From Bactericera cockerelli (taxonomy: Eukaryota > Arthropoda > Insecta > Hemiptera > Triozidae): 64,000 bases of DNA. Position 1 is the first letter of the stretch. Each line of letters starts with the position of its first letter. Made by a program: the position numbers and the translations under genes. The notes beneath the pieces were generated by a model. That model saw nothing but the letters and a program-made list of their open reading frames with translations. It did not search any database and was not told the origin of the DNA. The stretch covers positions 44,054,303 through 44,118,302 of the forward strand of contig CM044958.1 of assembly GCA_024516035.1 (NCBI GenBank), given 5' to 3'. Below are positions 19,890 to 31,084 of this stretch, piece after piece.

Positions 19890-22540
19890 TTAGCATGTTG
19901 TTACTTAAGCACAATATGCACACACCTCAAGGCACTCGCACGAATAACTTATTTCACACACGGTGTACGTAGCTGGTAGCACTAGCGAATGCCTTTTTAA
20001 TCCATCAAAACCCTCAAAAAGTCTCAAAACACGGCGGGCGCGCAGGGCAGAGGGCGGGGATCTAAATAATTCAGATCCTAATTTTCATCTTCACGTATTT
20101 CACGGCTTTGAGTTGAACTTTTCCAGGATGAGATTGAACGGTTGCTAAGAGTTTATCTTTCACGTTCGGGGGTGCTTAGGAAAGCGAAACTTTCTTCCTT
20201 CTAATATTCATGAAGGAGCAGCTCACAGGAAGCTATCTCTAAAGATGTACATATTCTTGAAACTTTTCAACATTGTCGAGAAACCAGATAGGTCTTCCTG
20301 GATGTTCGACGAAACGCGAATGTTCAGATTAAAAGGGCAGCCCATTATGATGTTAAATTAGAAATAATGGACGCCTCATATATGAACCGTCTATTGTGGA
20401 AGAGAAAGCCGCTACCCTTGCTTGACCTATTTTATTTAAATGTTAGACTCGTGTGAATATATTTTATAGCTGACACTAATGTTGTATGACATATTGTGCT
20501 TGTGAAATTATGTGATCTTGTAAACAGGTAATGATGATGCATTGGAACTAGGTGCGAAGCTGCTTTCATTGCAGATAACTACTCGAAAACTGCATCTTAC
20601 ATCTTGAACGTGTCGTTGAGCGACCCTGTACATTGTAAGCGAAAAGATTCACGGAAATCAAGGAGGTGGCCATCTCTTCGCTTTCTTTACTTAGAGGTCA
20701 GAGCAGGACTTTCGGAAAGTTAGTTGGAATAAAAAGGGAAACTGAAAAAAGACCGAGTCTGTGAATATTTGCAGGGGAATCAAATAATAGAAATAACTGC
20801 TGAGAAGAGGTTTGCGGGCAAAGTTAATATTTGACTTTCTGTAAGAAACTTTTCCAAAATGCTAAAACGTGAACCTTTCACATTACCAGTGCGCTGCGAC
20901 TTCGAAGCAGTCTCTTAGGAAATGAAAAGGAGGTGGAGATACCAATTTGGCTGGTGATGCTGGGTGTTGCTTAACTCCAGTGAGTAAACGAGGACAGGTG
21001 CATAGTGAGTTGTATGTTCATTGTAAAATCACACTGTTTGCAATAAACAACATTCTTCAAAGATTTTATAAAAGTAAGATGGTGAAATCTTACACACAAT
21101 CAGCTGAGATCATTTTGAAGATTCTGACTTTACAGTAACGAATATTCCACAAGGTCAACATCCAATGCTATCTCAGGAGAGTCTAAGGCTGGTATGCAGA
21201 GACGATTTTGTAAACCCTACCGAGCTTGCTATAGGGAATCAACCTTGACAATTATTTATTAAAGAAACATCTGAATGCACATGTGCACAGACGCTTTAAA
21301 CAAATGTCTCTGAATAACAAAATCAGCTGAAGGGACAAATGACCCAGACATCCCTACAGGGAGGACTTTGCATACAACCCTAAATGATTGATAAGATTCG
21401 TCATTTTAACAAAGTACCAGATAGATCCTCGTATTTTATTATTTATTTGATTATTAGATTTAACTGGTTGATTATCTGAGGAACAATCTTAGGATTTACA
21501 TTTTAACTGAACGAACGTCGGACACTTTATTCATAACATTATAAATATAATAAAGAGTGGCCCAACACATGCTTTGCATTATGGGTCCCTTAAACTTGCA
21601 CTATTTTATTTATTTAATTAATAAGTTATTTCTTTATAATTAAATTAATTGATGAAGATGAAAAGTATTTGTTAAATAAATAAAGGTAAAGATCTCCAGA
21701 TTCTCCAGTCTATTTCATGTGCTTTACCTCTAAAATTGATTAAATTTGTTTGATAATAATAATAATAGAATTCGTACAGTTATAACTGAAATATACAAAA
21801 CTCATGACGAACTTGTTAATCAATAAATAAAAGAGGGATCAAGAATATTATCCTATTTGTCCTGGACTGTCTGGACATCACACTATTCGCCTGCAGACTC
21901 GTGGACGCAGGGACCGAACGGGTCAACAAATGAGGTCACTTTTGAAACGACCATTTGAGTATACAAAATAACAGGATTCTGGATTCCTGGAAAAGTTTCT
22001 CCTTAACTTACTTCAAGGCTTATCCGGGAAAAAGTTTGGTCTTATCGAATTTTCTTATTATTTATATTAATATTTCAAAACAGAACGGCGGGGCATTGTT
22101 TTGAAGAACACAAAGTTGGACAAGATTGTTTTCTTTCATTTTACTGTTCGGAATTGAAATTTTCAGATGTTGTAATCTCTGTATTGTAATTTTATTCATG
22201 GTGGTAATTTTATCCAGAGATGAGCACAGTTTCATAATTGAACAAACGATCACCTTCTCTGTAGAATCTCTTCTACAGAGAATCAATATCTTCCACCCAA
22301 CAATAAGAATTGGGTTGAAGATTTTTTTTTACCTATGAACCTATGCATTAAATTAATGAAATGTTCTATGTTCATTTCAAACAATTTGTAGATCTATTTT
22401 AGACAGAAAAGTCAAATAAATGTCACTTGTATTTTTTTTATTATTTTTTTTATTTATTCATATTAATGAAAAAATAAGTAATTATACCCATTCAATTTGA
22501 AATACTAGAGAAATGACCAATTTTTTTTAATACCACTTCC
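19890..22540. other. Long stretch without a recognised gene
   Basis: Ordinary AT-rich DNA with a brief GC-rich patch at 20028-20060. A small 11 bp inverted repeat (TTCTCTGTAGA/TCTACAGAGAA) lies at 22255-22282. Short frames such as 20947-21138 (+) have no domain or splice support. Confidence 0.5.
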
Positions 22541-24485
22541 GAGGGTTTAACCTGGATTTCGAGGTCACCAGCAGATCGCCCATGGGCCTTTTTCTATCTT
22601 TAGAAAAAAACAGAATTGAAAAATTTCCACGCGTTCAAAAGTTATGGGCGATGGGCGAGGACTTCTAAGTTTTTTTTTTAAATTTATTGTTATATTTTTT
22701 GTTGTTGTTGATGATTGTTTTGTAAAAAAATAAAGTGTAAATAAATAAATAAATAAAACTTCTGAGATATACTGTATATCTATTTTTTTATTCTTTTTAT
22801 TGTTTGTATATCTGTCTATTTCGTTCCATTTTTGTTTGTATATAATTATGTATGTCTTTATTAATTAAGTATTTAATAATAATAATAGAGTCTGTAAAAT
22901 TATTTTGATTACAAAATTCCTGGTTATATTTGGTTTTGTAACCAGCATGGATGCCTACAGCTGGAAAAGGGAGTTATGGTCTTCAGCCAGCATTAGTTGT
23001 TTGCATATTTCTATGTGAGATCAACCATCGTTTTCCTCTACTAAAACTATTAAACCTTCAGCTTGTGAACGTGACAACCATTGTCTTTGATTGTTCCTAT
23101 TTTTGACATCAAAGGAAATACAAGGCCTTTTTTGTCAGAATACATTTTCTTAATTAAATTTAAAATTTAATACCCAAATACGAAACACACAGTCAGTCAC
23201 ACACCTGCAGGCTGCAGTTCACATTGACATGTGTATATGGTTTCTCACCTAACAACGTCGCGTCGCCTTTACATGGTTTTCCTCCAGACACGACTTCCCG
23301 CGTCCGCGAAGGTTTTCTACGCCTTTTTCTGTTTCAATTTTTCGACTCAATTTTTCCCTCTTTTTTTTTTATCATACTTTAAAAATCTGCTCGTGTGAGG
23401 AAATGTGTTTTAATTTTAAGTAATGAAAATGCGCCCCGTTTTGAAATCATTTTAATATATTATTTTAATTAGTAAAAAGCAGCAGGGAAAAGGACTCGGG
23501 GACCAGCTTTGAAATAAAGAAGAAAGTTTCGTCCTGTTTCTGTTTTCCGCTTTTTACCGAAGTGCCCGCCTCCCCGCCGCCGCCTCGTCGGAGCGACAAC
23601 TTTTTGCTTCATATTAGGAAGTTTCTATTTGAAAGGATTGCTTGTAAAAGCTCAATTTCAAGGAAAAAAAGTACGGACGGCTTGTTATTTTTTCCACCTC
23701 TTCTTCGACTTCTTCCTCCCAAGTTCACCAGCAAAGAGCATGCACGATTCTGCGAATGAGTAAACAACATGAAATTTTACCTAATTGGTCTAGAATAGAC
23801 GCCAGGAGCTTTTCATATACACATCTTGCGATAAATATTGTACTCGTGCCTCGTGCTTTTTGACATTTGGCTGCGTTTTTTTAATTTCCTTGGCACAACC
23901 TCAAAGCGAGCTACTTACAACAGTCTAATGAGAAGCAAACACATCTTTGATATTGTGATTAATTTATGTCTCGCAGATAACTCGTGCCTTTGCTATATTT
24001 ACGTACTTGTTATTATTTATTTTCTCTCTCTCTCCTCTCTCTTCTTCTCTGTGCTTTCTCTTTCCTGGGATACATCTTACATTCTGCTTTCAACTACCGC
24101 AATCAGCAATCCAAACAGCACTAGCTTTGATCTATTTCTGTAGGGATTTTCGTCGTCAATATAATATCTAAACCCTTCGGTTTCAGCGTTATGCCTTTGA
24201 ATACATATTTTTCAAAGGGAAAGTAGTGATAATATTTTACCTTATCCAATACCGTTGCTGTACCTTTTATAAAAGAAAATTCTCCTCAAATACAAATTAT
24301 GAAGTTCTAGTCGAATTTAGCGACCAATCAGAGTGACCAAACATTTTTGGTTTTGGAAGAAAAACACAAGTGAAGTAAGTTCGTCACAATATTCCGAATT
24401 ACCAGGCTAGCGCCTTAACCAAACGACAACATACATTATTATATCTTTAGATACGTTCAAAAGTTTAATTAATAATAAGCATAAC
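22541..24485. other. No gene recognised
   Basis: 22545-22760 ends in AAATAAAGTGTAAATAAATAA and looks like the 3' end of an old retroposon. The rest holds T runs and a CT patch near 24020-24060. Frames at 23562-23759 and 23838-24143 (+) are not recognisable. Confidence 0.5.
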
Positions 24486-24491
24486 ACTCTT

Positions 24492-24858
24492 CAGTGGAAT
24501 GTAACCACCAGGCGAGGTTAATGCTCAAAGCATTTTCTACCACCTAACCCTCAGAGTCTCATGGAATGGCCTTCCATTTTCACATAACCAGGCTTCCGAC
24601 ATGGCGGCAGTATACATACTAATGCTGCCGTCTTGGACCTGGTATCTCTAAGAGATTTTTCCTCCTTCCTGTCCACAGGCCTGAAGCCCATTCTGTATTT
24701 AATATAAATAAATAAAAACCTCAGAGTCTTATTATTATCTGGTCACAAACTTAAATTAATGAGGATAAATTCATGCACTGGGTAGGATTCAAACCAACGG
24801 ATCCCTACGCTACCTGGATTACCAGATTAGCGCGTTAACCTCTTGACTACCAGTGCAC
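24492..24858 (-). repeat. SINE-D copy split by an insertion
   Basis: On the minus strand the head (24858 leftwards) reads GTGCACTGGTAGTCAAGAGG, GGTTTGAATCC, CCCAGTGCATG. The body has CTCTGAGGGTTAGGTGGTAG and ends TTACATTCCACTG. It matches 29725-29925 except for 159 bp inserted at 24560-24718. Confidence 0.85.
24560..24718 (+). mobile_element. 159 bp retroposon insertion with 11 bp target duplication
   Basis: CCTCAGAGTCT stands at 24549-24559 and again at 24719-24729, while the intact SINE-D at 29725 has it once. The insert ends in AATATAAATAAATAAAAA, a retroposon-type tail. No polymerase III boxes are visible, so a 5'-truncated LINE end is likely. Confidence 0.75.
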
Positions 24859-25860
24859 CTAGCATTCAAACCCTAGCATATTGGAACCCTGTAGGAGACA
24901 CTAGAAGTTTGATATTGGTACGAGACAAAAGAAAATTCCATATCGACATGTTTGTTGCATTAAAAAACGACACACACGGCGGGGGTTATAAAGTAGAGTT
25001 CCTTGTAATGTATTCCGCCAAACACAAGATGATGGAGGTACATTTATTTCTCGAAAATAAATATATTTATGTTAATATTGTTTGTGTTGAATGCGTGGTG
25101 ACGCGGATACACATTCTCTAAGCCAAACTTTATTTGTTTTCGTTTTTTTTTTCAGAAGTGACAAAGTCAAATGTACTGGTGAAATCCCAATACGCTGTTT
25201 GAATTTTAGAATCATCCAAAAGTCTTTGTTTCGCAGGTATTGGAAATGAAAAAATCTGCCTCTTTATTTGGAATCTTAGTTACTGATTCAATATCTATTT
25301 TAGCTGTTACCAGTTTTACCTAATCTGTTAGCATAATTATGACTCCCTCTGGAACCGACATCGAAAATCCAAACAAAGAGTTCCAGAAACAAAAGAGTGT
25401 TTCTGGAACGGGCTACTGGTCTCGTTTGTTCCAGTGTTGACTCTCAACCGATGTGAAATGTCTTGAGTCCTTTGAAGATATTCATAGACTCACTTAAAAA
25501 TCCGACCACTTGCCATTTTTCCAGTCACACTAAAATTGGCATAACTTCTTTCGTAGTTTAAAAAATGTATTTGTTGTTGTATGAAGAAAAAACAGAAAGA
25601 TTCACACAGACTACAAGAATATTGAAAATCAACCTGGAAAGTTTACCGAACGAAAAATTGAAATTTCCATAGAGATGAAAGGAAGGGATTTTTAATTTTC
25701 TACTCTGTGACCTCGTAAAGGTCAGACCTTTGGCGAGAGAGAATATACATTCTGTCTTTGTATAATCAAAACAAGAACTCATGCAAATTTTAAAACCATT
25801 GATAGTAAGTAGAGGATAGCGACCACTAAGCAGCCAAGACAATCATGATGTCTGTTTGCT
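24859..25860. other. No gene recognised
   Basis: Small frames at 24843-25121 (+) and 25558-25842 (minus) have no known domain. No repeat family seen. Confidence 0.45.
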
Positions 25861-26180
25861 AAGCACTGACTGTTACATTACAAGGAATGGTCCATATTGG
25901 CTATCCGGTGTTTATTGATCAATTACAAGCAATGTGATGATGTTGTAACCAGCTTGTTACAACATTACTTGTAAACGTTCCTGAAAAGTACAACAGTACT
26001 TATATAGGAACAAGATAAAGATGAAAATATGTATTTTAATAAAAACCATTATTATTATTATTATTGGCTTATTCAGCTAGGGGCGTAATTACAAGCAATG
26101 ATTCATGTTGGCTGCCTATTACGCTGACCCCTAACAAGGAACTGCCTAGTGGACCACTACCCTTATAGTGAAATATAAGG
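25861..26180. repeat. Scattered single units related to the 45 bp minisatellite
   Basis: TTACAAGGAATGGTCCATATTGGCT (25878-25902) and TTACAAGCAATGATTCATGTTGGCTGCCT (26090-26118) match the unit core of the array at 28661-29570. An inverted repeat ATGTTGTAAC/GTTACAACAT lies at 25940-25965. Confidence 0.55.
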
Positions 26181-26218
26181 CATCTTATCCTCATCACATT
26201 ATACCTACATACCCATTA

Positions 26219-26425
26219 GTCTGTCCGCGTAGCTCAGTGGTAAAGGCGGCAACTGTGAATCCAGAGATTCCAGATGTCGCGGGTTCGAAACCCAGCCGGG
26301 ACATGACAAGTTATCCTCCCATTTGGGATTTTTACCACATAATAATGCGTCTTGGGCTTTCTGCTGGAATAATGTGGCTTAGTCTTAATCGGGCAATATA
26401 AATAAGCCGATATTATTACTATTAC
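26219..26425 (+). repeat. SINE-A copy
   Basis: Contains GTAGCTCAGTGG, CGGGTTCGAAACCC, CATTTGGGATTTTTACC, a shortened TAATGTGGCTT region and AATATAAATAAGCCGATATT. Confidence 0.88.
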
Positions 26426-26825
26426 ATACTTGACAGTCAAATGGACCCAAGACTTTCTCTACCTCGTACTTTCTTCTTGTAAAATGGACCCATTTCAATA
26501 CTTTCTATACTTCATGGTTCATAGAAAGTAAAAAGTGAATGCATACCAAGATACATGTGAAGGGGAGGAGAGAGGGAGATAGAGAGAGAGAGATGAAGAA
26601 AAATGTAGAACAAAAATGAATAATAAATGTGTAAACTACTAGGATATTGTAGTTTTGTTTTACACGATGGGGCCCGTTCACGAGAATAGTTCACAATGAA
26701 AAACCATGGATAGAAAAGTAAATTGGCTGCATAAAAAGCAGTTACCTACATAGTTAGATTAAGAAATATATCCGTACATAAAGGAGATTTTTTCGTCATT
26801 ACATTTTTATTCAATACCTAATAGA
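26426..26825. other. No gene recognised
   Basis: Includes two variants of AATGGACCCA near 26440 and 26484 and a short GA run at 26560-26600. Confidence 0.45.
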
Positions 26826-27005
26826 AATTATTATTATTATTTTACACTTTATTAATAAGGATATACAAATATACAACACAGATAATTACAAATTAATATT
26901 CAATATAAGAAGAAGTAAAAAGAGAAAAAATGAAGAAAAAATAAATAAATTATACACATGTCCTAACTAAAGGGAGCGGTTATTGCCTTTGGCAATCTCT
27001 TCCAC
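26826..27005 (-). repeat. Module F repeat
   Basis: On the minus strand: hairpin ATTGCCAAAGGCAAT (26982-26996), CCCTTTAGTTAGGACATG, an AT-rich stretch, then AATAAAGTGTAAAATAATAAT. This uninterrupted copy shows what the Helitron at 3660-3880 inserted into. Confidence 0.7.
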
Positions 27006-27174
27006 CCAACCCTAAACGTCATTGAGTCTATTGTGCAAAATTAGAAATAAATGAGGACATTGGTGGATGTGTTAGTCAAAATTTAATAAATTTCGCAGAA
27101 AGTTTTCAAAATTACCTAGGACATAGATAAATACTATCTAAAGTTAAAAAGTTGTCATATTTCGTGTTGTCACA

Positions 27175-27283
27175 AATACTCAAACTAGCTTCAATAAATC
27201 TTAGCTGAACTTGGGACCTGAACCACCAACCTCCAGGTTACAAGCCCGCCGCCTTATCGATCAAGCTACTGAGGTCGGTAGGT
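27175..27283 (-). repeat. SINE-E tRNA-like head
   Basis: On the minus strand: CCGACCTCAGTAGCTTGATCG, ATAAGGCGGCGG, then GGTGGTTCAGGTCCC. It lies upstream of the module F copy at 26826-27005 on the same strand and may form one element with it. Confidence 0.65.
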
Positions 27284-28032
27284 AGGTACTAAGTACACCA
27301 TTATTTCTATTTTGGTACCTAAAAATAGTAGAACTATTAAAGTTCATAAAAAATGATCATCCTATTAAATTTCTTGAACAAAAGATTGTTTCGTCACACA
27401 CCGGGGACATCATCAGGTATGAATACCAACCCAAGCATAAATCATGCAGGTGTAATAACCCTTCTGACACCGGGGCCCCCCCAGCGAGCATATTGTTTCA
27501 GAATGAAATATAGTTCCAATACTGCAGACACTGCAGTTTTTCAACAAGAAGAGACATAGACTGGTGAGGGGGGGGGGGGGGGGGGGCGTTAGAGGTGGAG
27601 GTCGTCTGGTATGAACTTTATTAAAATATTATCCACTAGAAGTTACGAAACGCGGTCGAAGATGAAATTAAAAAAAAAAAGAAAAAATCCTTTGAGTTAC
27701 AGGAGGTCCAGAATATTCATTTATTTTTAACTTTAGAAACATAAATAATAATTAAATGTAATAAAATAGATAAAAAAGAGATAAAGTTTAGATATTTGTG
27801 TACCTATCTGATTTTAGTTTAACCAGGACTATAAAAATAAATATCGAATATTTTTGACTCGATCGACTATTTTAGTCGCTAAAATCCTGGCCAATCATTC
27901 CAGCCGTTCACGGTTATGTAGAGTTACACAAGATGCTTTTTTTTTTTCATGATGTGATATGACAACTGTTTCAACCAATCACAGCACACCATAGCCCGAC
28001 TAGGGGGACATTGGCAGAGACCGGGGTTAAGT
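27284..28032. other. Non-coding DNA with a G run and an old repeat
   Basis: A run of about 20 G lies at 27568-27587. The phrase CAACCAATCACAGCACACCATAG at 27973-27995 belongs to the dispersed repeat also seen near 8115 and 31110. Confidence 0.5.
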
Positions 28033-28195
28033 GGCAGAGAATGCCTAAGGCATTAACTTCGCCCCGGATTACAAAACAACAATTGTAATTAAAACTTAAT
28101 AATGTTCTTATTTTTTTGTACATATTGTTTATTGTTATTCATTTGTTGTTGTTAATTGTTTTGTAAAAAAAAAGTGTAAATAAATATAAAACATT
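28033..28195 (+). repeat. Module F repeat, AATGCC subfamily
   Basis: Hairpin AATGCCTAAGGCATT at 28040-28054, then TTCGCCCCGGATT and a TTGTTTTGTAA...AAGTGTAAATAAATA tail. Confidence 0.6.
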
Positions 28196-28660
28196 TTGGC
28201 TTATCTTAAATTTAATCCCTTTTTTAAATACAATATCTATTTATTCATGCCACGAGTGAACTCTTCCACCAACCATCCTGCTCAGTAGATGATCGCCCAA
28301 CCAACTTGTGAATTAAAAAGATGAATATCGTAGGTGTGTTCGCATTTAATCACCTTATTACCATGAATATTCTTCAAAACAGAAAAGTTCGCCGGTAAAG
28401 TTGTGATGTAAATGTGAGCTGAAACTTTTCAATATTGTTAGCCCGGACGGGATTTTAATACACAAGTTGGTGCTTCTAATAGTTCCTCCGCTCTCGTAAA
28501 CTTTTATCATAACACAAATTTTGATCCCAAAAGTTTTCCACAGGTTATGTATTTTCACTAAGGAAAATGAAATGGGATGAAAAAACCTGTCCTGTGCATG
28601 AATGATATCCTTCATTAGATATTTTTACATACATTATATTAGGTATATGCATTATGCACA
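28196..28660. other. No gene recognised
   Basis: AT-rich. An 85-codon minus frame (28358-28615) has no known domain. Confidence 0.45.
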
Positions 28661-29159
28661 TATTGGTTGCTAGTGGGAGCTATCCCATTACAAGGAATGA
28701 TTCATATTGAGCTCCTGCATCCTATAGGTCACTGTCCCTATAAAAGTAATGATTCGAATTGGCTCCCTAGTAGACGCTGTTACTTTAGGAGCAATAATTC
28801 AAATTGGCTCCCTAGTAGACGCTGTTAATTTAGGAGCAATGATTCATATTGGCTCCCTAATAGACGCTGTTTCTTTAGGAGCAATGATTCAAATTGGCTC
28901 CCTAATAGACGCTGTTTCTTTAGGATCAATGATTCAAATTGGCTCCCTAGTAGACGCTGTTTCTTTAGGAGCAATGATTCAAATTGGCTCCCTAGTAGAC
29001 TTTGTTACTTTAGGAGCAATGATTCAAATTGGCTCCCTAGTAGACGCTGTTTCTTTAGAAGCATCATATTGGCTGCCTAGTGGACGCTGTTACTTTAGAA
29101 GCAATGGTTCATATTGGCTGCCTAGTGGGCGCTGTTTCTTTAGAAGCAATGGTTCATAT
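28661..29159. repeat. 45 bp minisatellite, left block
   Basis: Seven units of exactly 45 bp start at 28749, 28794, 28839, 28884, 28929, 28974 and 29019, with core ATTCAAATTGGCTCCCTAG followed by TAGACGCTGTTTC. More diverged units lie on both sides. As 45 is a multiple of 3, one frame (28749-29219) stays open and gives a 15-residue peptide repeat. No start context, splice site or homologue supports translation. Confidence 0.93.
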
Positions 29160-29401
29160 CCTCCTGAGACCTGGGCATGTTTTCCCGAAAGTACTGATTT
29201 AGACCTGGATGTACTTTAAAAGTACATAAGACAGATACTGCTTGAGTCCTCGGTATGTATTCCAGAAAGTACTGATTAAGAACTGGCGTATTTAAAAGTA
29301 CATGTAATTTTCAAAAATTCCCGACGGTTTTTGAGAGAAGATAGTAGTGTGAAGTGAAGTTGTCTTATGTACTTTTAAAAGCACATTCAGGTCTCAGGAG
29401 G
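29160..29401. mobile_element. MITE-like element with 14 bp terminal inverted repeats
   Basis: CCTCCTGAGACCTG (29160-29173) and its exact complement (29388-29401) bound 242 bp. Inside the left end a second copy of AGACCTGGATGTACTTT...AAAAGTACATAAGACA faces the right end, extending the pairing. Minisatellite sequence interrupted at ...CATAT resumes as TATTGG, consistent with a TA or TAT duplication. No transposase is encoded. The superfamily is not decidable from so short a duplication. Confidence 0.8.
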
Positions 29402-29570
29402 CTATTGGCTGCCTAGTGGGCGCTGTTTCTTTAGAAGCAATGGTTCATATTGGCTGCCTAGTGGGCGCTGTTTCTTTAGAAGCAATGGTTCATATTGGCT
29501 GCCTAGTGGGCGCTGTTTCTTTAGAAGCAATGGTTCATATTGGCTGCCCTATGCCTTCACAAGCAATGAT
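29402..29570. repeat. 45 bp minisatellite, right block
   Basis: Three to four units with core GGCTGCCTAGTGGGCGCTG. They match the last units left of the MITE, so the two blocks were one array. Confidence 0.92.
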
Positions 29571-29724
29571 TCAGATTGGGCGCTTGTACCCTTTAGATCA
29601 CCGTCCGTCCCTTTACAAGGAAAGGTTCCTATTGGCTACGCAGAAATAGCTGACTTTACAACCGATCTCTTAGAGTTTCAGTACAAATTAGGCGAAAAAT
29701 TCAAAAATCATTGCGTGTACATAA

Positions 29725-29925
29725 GTGCACTGGTAGTCAAGTGGTTAACACGCTAGTCTGGTAATCCAGGTAGCGTAGGGATCCGTTGGTTCGAATCCCA
29801 TCCAGTGCATGAATTTTTCCTCATTAATTTGAGTTTGTGACCACATACTAATAAGACTCTGAGGGTTAGGTGGTAGAAATGCTTTGAGCATTAACCACGT
29901 CTGATGGTTATGGTTACATTCCACT
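29725..29925 (+). repeat. SINE-D, intact copy with paired tRNA-like ends
   Basis: GCACTGG (29726-29732) is complementary to CCAGTGC (29802-29808), as in an acceptor stem. Between them are an A box-like TAGTCAAGTGG and a B box-like GGTTCGAATCC. A body with CTCTGAGGGTTAGGTGG follows. The shared body with 24492-24858 marks it as a SINE rather than a tRNA gene. Confidence 0.82.
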
Positions 29926-30530
29926 AAATAGTACTATTTTTATTATGTACAATTTGACGCAACTAACCATCTTCTTTTCTCTATGTTTCAGAAAATGCAT
30001 GCAAAGAATGTTCCTGAAGACTTTCATATGCTGAACTTGGACTCTGAGAAAACATTTCACATGGGGACTGTCATGTTTTAAGCAAATATTTCGACATTTT
30101 TCGGCTAAAATTTTTCCATTAATATTTATTTCATACTCCAAACAATGCCAAACCTTTTTAAGTAACAATACTCGTCCTTTTACTTTTGGTTAATACCGAT
30201 TGACGATAACCTCATTTAATTAATATAGGTACGTAAAACAATCATGTTAAAGATTTTATCGACCCTGTATACTTGATTACAATTTATAAAACAAGTACTT
30301 ACACTAAATTTAATCAAAACAATTCCAGCGACTTTGAGGAAACAGCTTAAAAATAATAATTAGTATTTTCCTAACTCATAAATTTTTAAATTTCCTTTCT
30401 AACTTTTTTTCCTGAATTTATTACTTTTTCTCTTTGACTAGGTCGAGTACCTTTAAATCGACTTATTTTACTTTGACGGAAAAGATTTTTTCTTAGAGTT
30501 TTTCAGTGATTTTTTTCATACTTTCTATTT
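29926..30530. other. AT-rich DNA upstream of the signal-peptide exon
   Basis: No repeat recognised; an 84-codon minus frame (29914-30168) is unsupported. This would be promoter-proximal DNA if the exon at 30631 is real. Confidence 0.45.
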
Positions 30531-30630
30531 TAGCACAGTACGGCGTAGGAAGTATTGTCTTTGGTTTTTTTACTGTTCGGTTGTGTTGTGGTTCCTGATT
30601 GGACGAAGGATCAGAGCAGGACACGGCAGG

Positions 30631-30694
30631 ATGAAGCTCCTGCTGGCTCTGCTGTGCATATGTTCCTCCTCACTGGCATTCTCTTCAGTACCAG
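30631..30694 (+). CDS. First coding exon of a secreted or membrane protein (signal peptide)
   Basis: The exon encodes MKLLLALLCICSSSLAFSSVP plus one base of the next codon. It has a charged second residue, a hydrophobic core of about ten residues and a small-residue cleavage region after SSSLA: a classic secretory signal peptide. CCAG|GTGAGT gives a near-consensus splice donor in phase 1. A lies at -3 of the ATG, and no in-frame ATG is seen in the preceding 100 bases. Local base composition is more balanced than in the surrounding DNA. An inverted CCAAT motif (GATTGG, 30597-30602) lies just upstream; no TATA box is evident. The rest of the protein must be on later exons, which I did not recognise in this window, so the family is unknown. 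The chance of a random match is low but real. Confidence 0.6.
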
Positions 30695-30728
30695 GTGAGT
30701 TCTCATCTTCTTTTCTTAGTTCTTAAAA

Positions 30729-30966
30729 GTAAGGGCGAAATTAATAGACCAATTCTATATCACAAGTCATTGCTAAGCGTCGGGTTTCCATATCTTACAG
30801 AGTACACAATCAGTGACTTAGCGCCACAGAGGTATTACAAAAACGTCTATTAATTCCGCCATAAGGGTGAAATTAATAGACATTTTTGTAATACCTCTCT
30901 GGCGCTAAGTATTGGATTGCGTACTGCCTTAGTTGGGGAAAACCTGCTAAGCAATCGACTAAAAGT
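30729..30966. mobile_element. Back-to-back MITE-like inverted repeat
   Basis: 30768-30858 and 30863-30966 are imperfect inverted copies about 95 bp long, sharing CTTAGCGCCAGAGAGGTATT and TTACAAAAATGTCTATTAAT. The first copy is itself bounded by GGGCGAAATTAATAGAC (from about 30732) and GTCTATTAATTCCGCC (to about 30857), which act as terminal inverted repeats. The second copy, opposite in orientation, seems truncated at its outer end. The pair lies 35 bp inside the proposed first intron. Confidence 0.7.
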
Positions 30967-30990
30967 TTGACTAAATGTTTCGTATTAAAA

Positions 30991-31020
30991 GGTGGTTCGA
31001 GTATTTGGACTCGAACCACC
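30991..31020. repeat. Perfect 12 bp hairpin made of B box sequence
   Basis: GGTGGTTCGAGT and its exact complement ACTCGAACCACC are separated by ATTTGG. GGTTCGAGT is a B box-type motif, and tRNA-like sequence continues rightwards on the minus strand. Confidence 0.8.
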
Positions 31021-31084
31021 GAATTCCAGGTTACAATTAGAGCCAAATGATAAATAGGATAACAAACGAAATAAGGCACACCGT

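Noticed and set aside
29726..29808. Possible tRNA gene with a perfect 7 bp acceptor stem
   Set aside because: It is continuous with a body shared with the minus copy at 24492-24858, so it is a SINE head.
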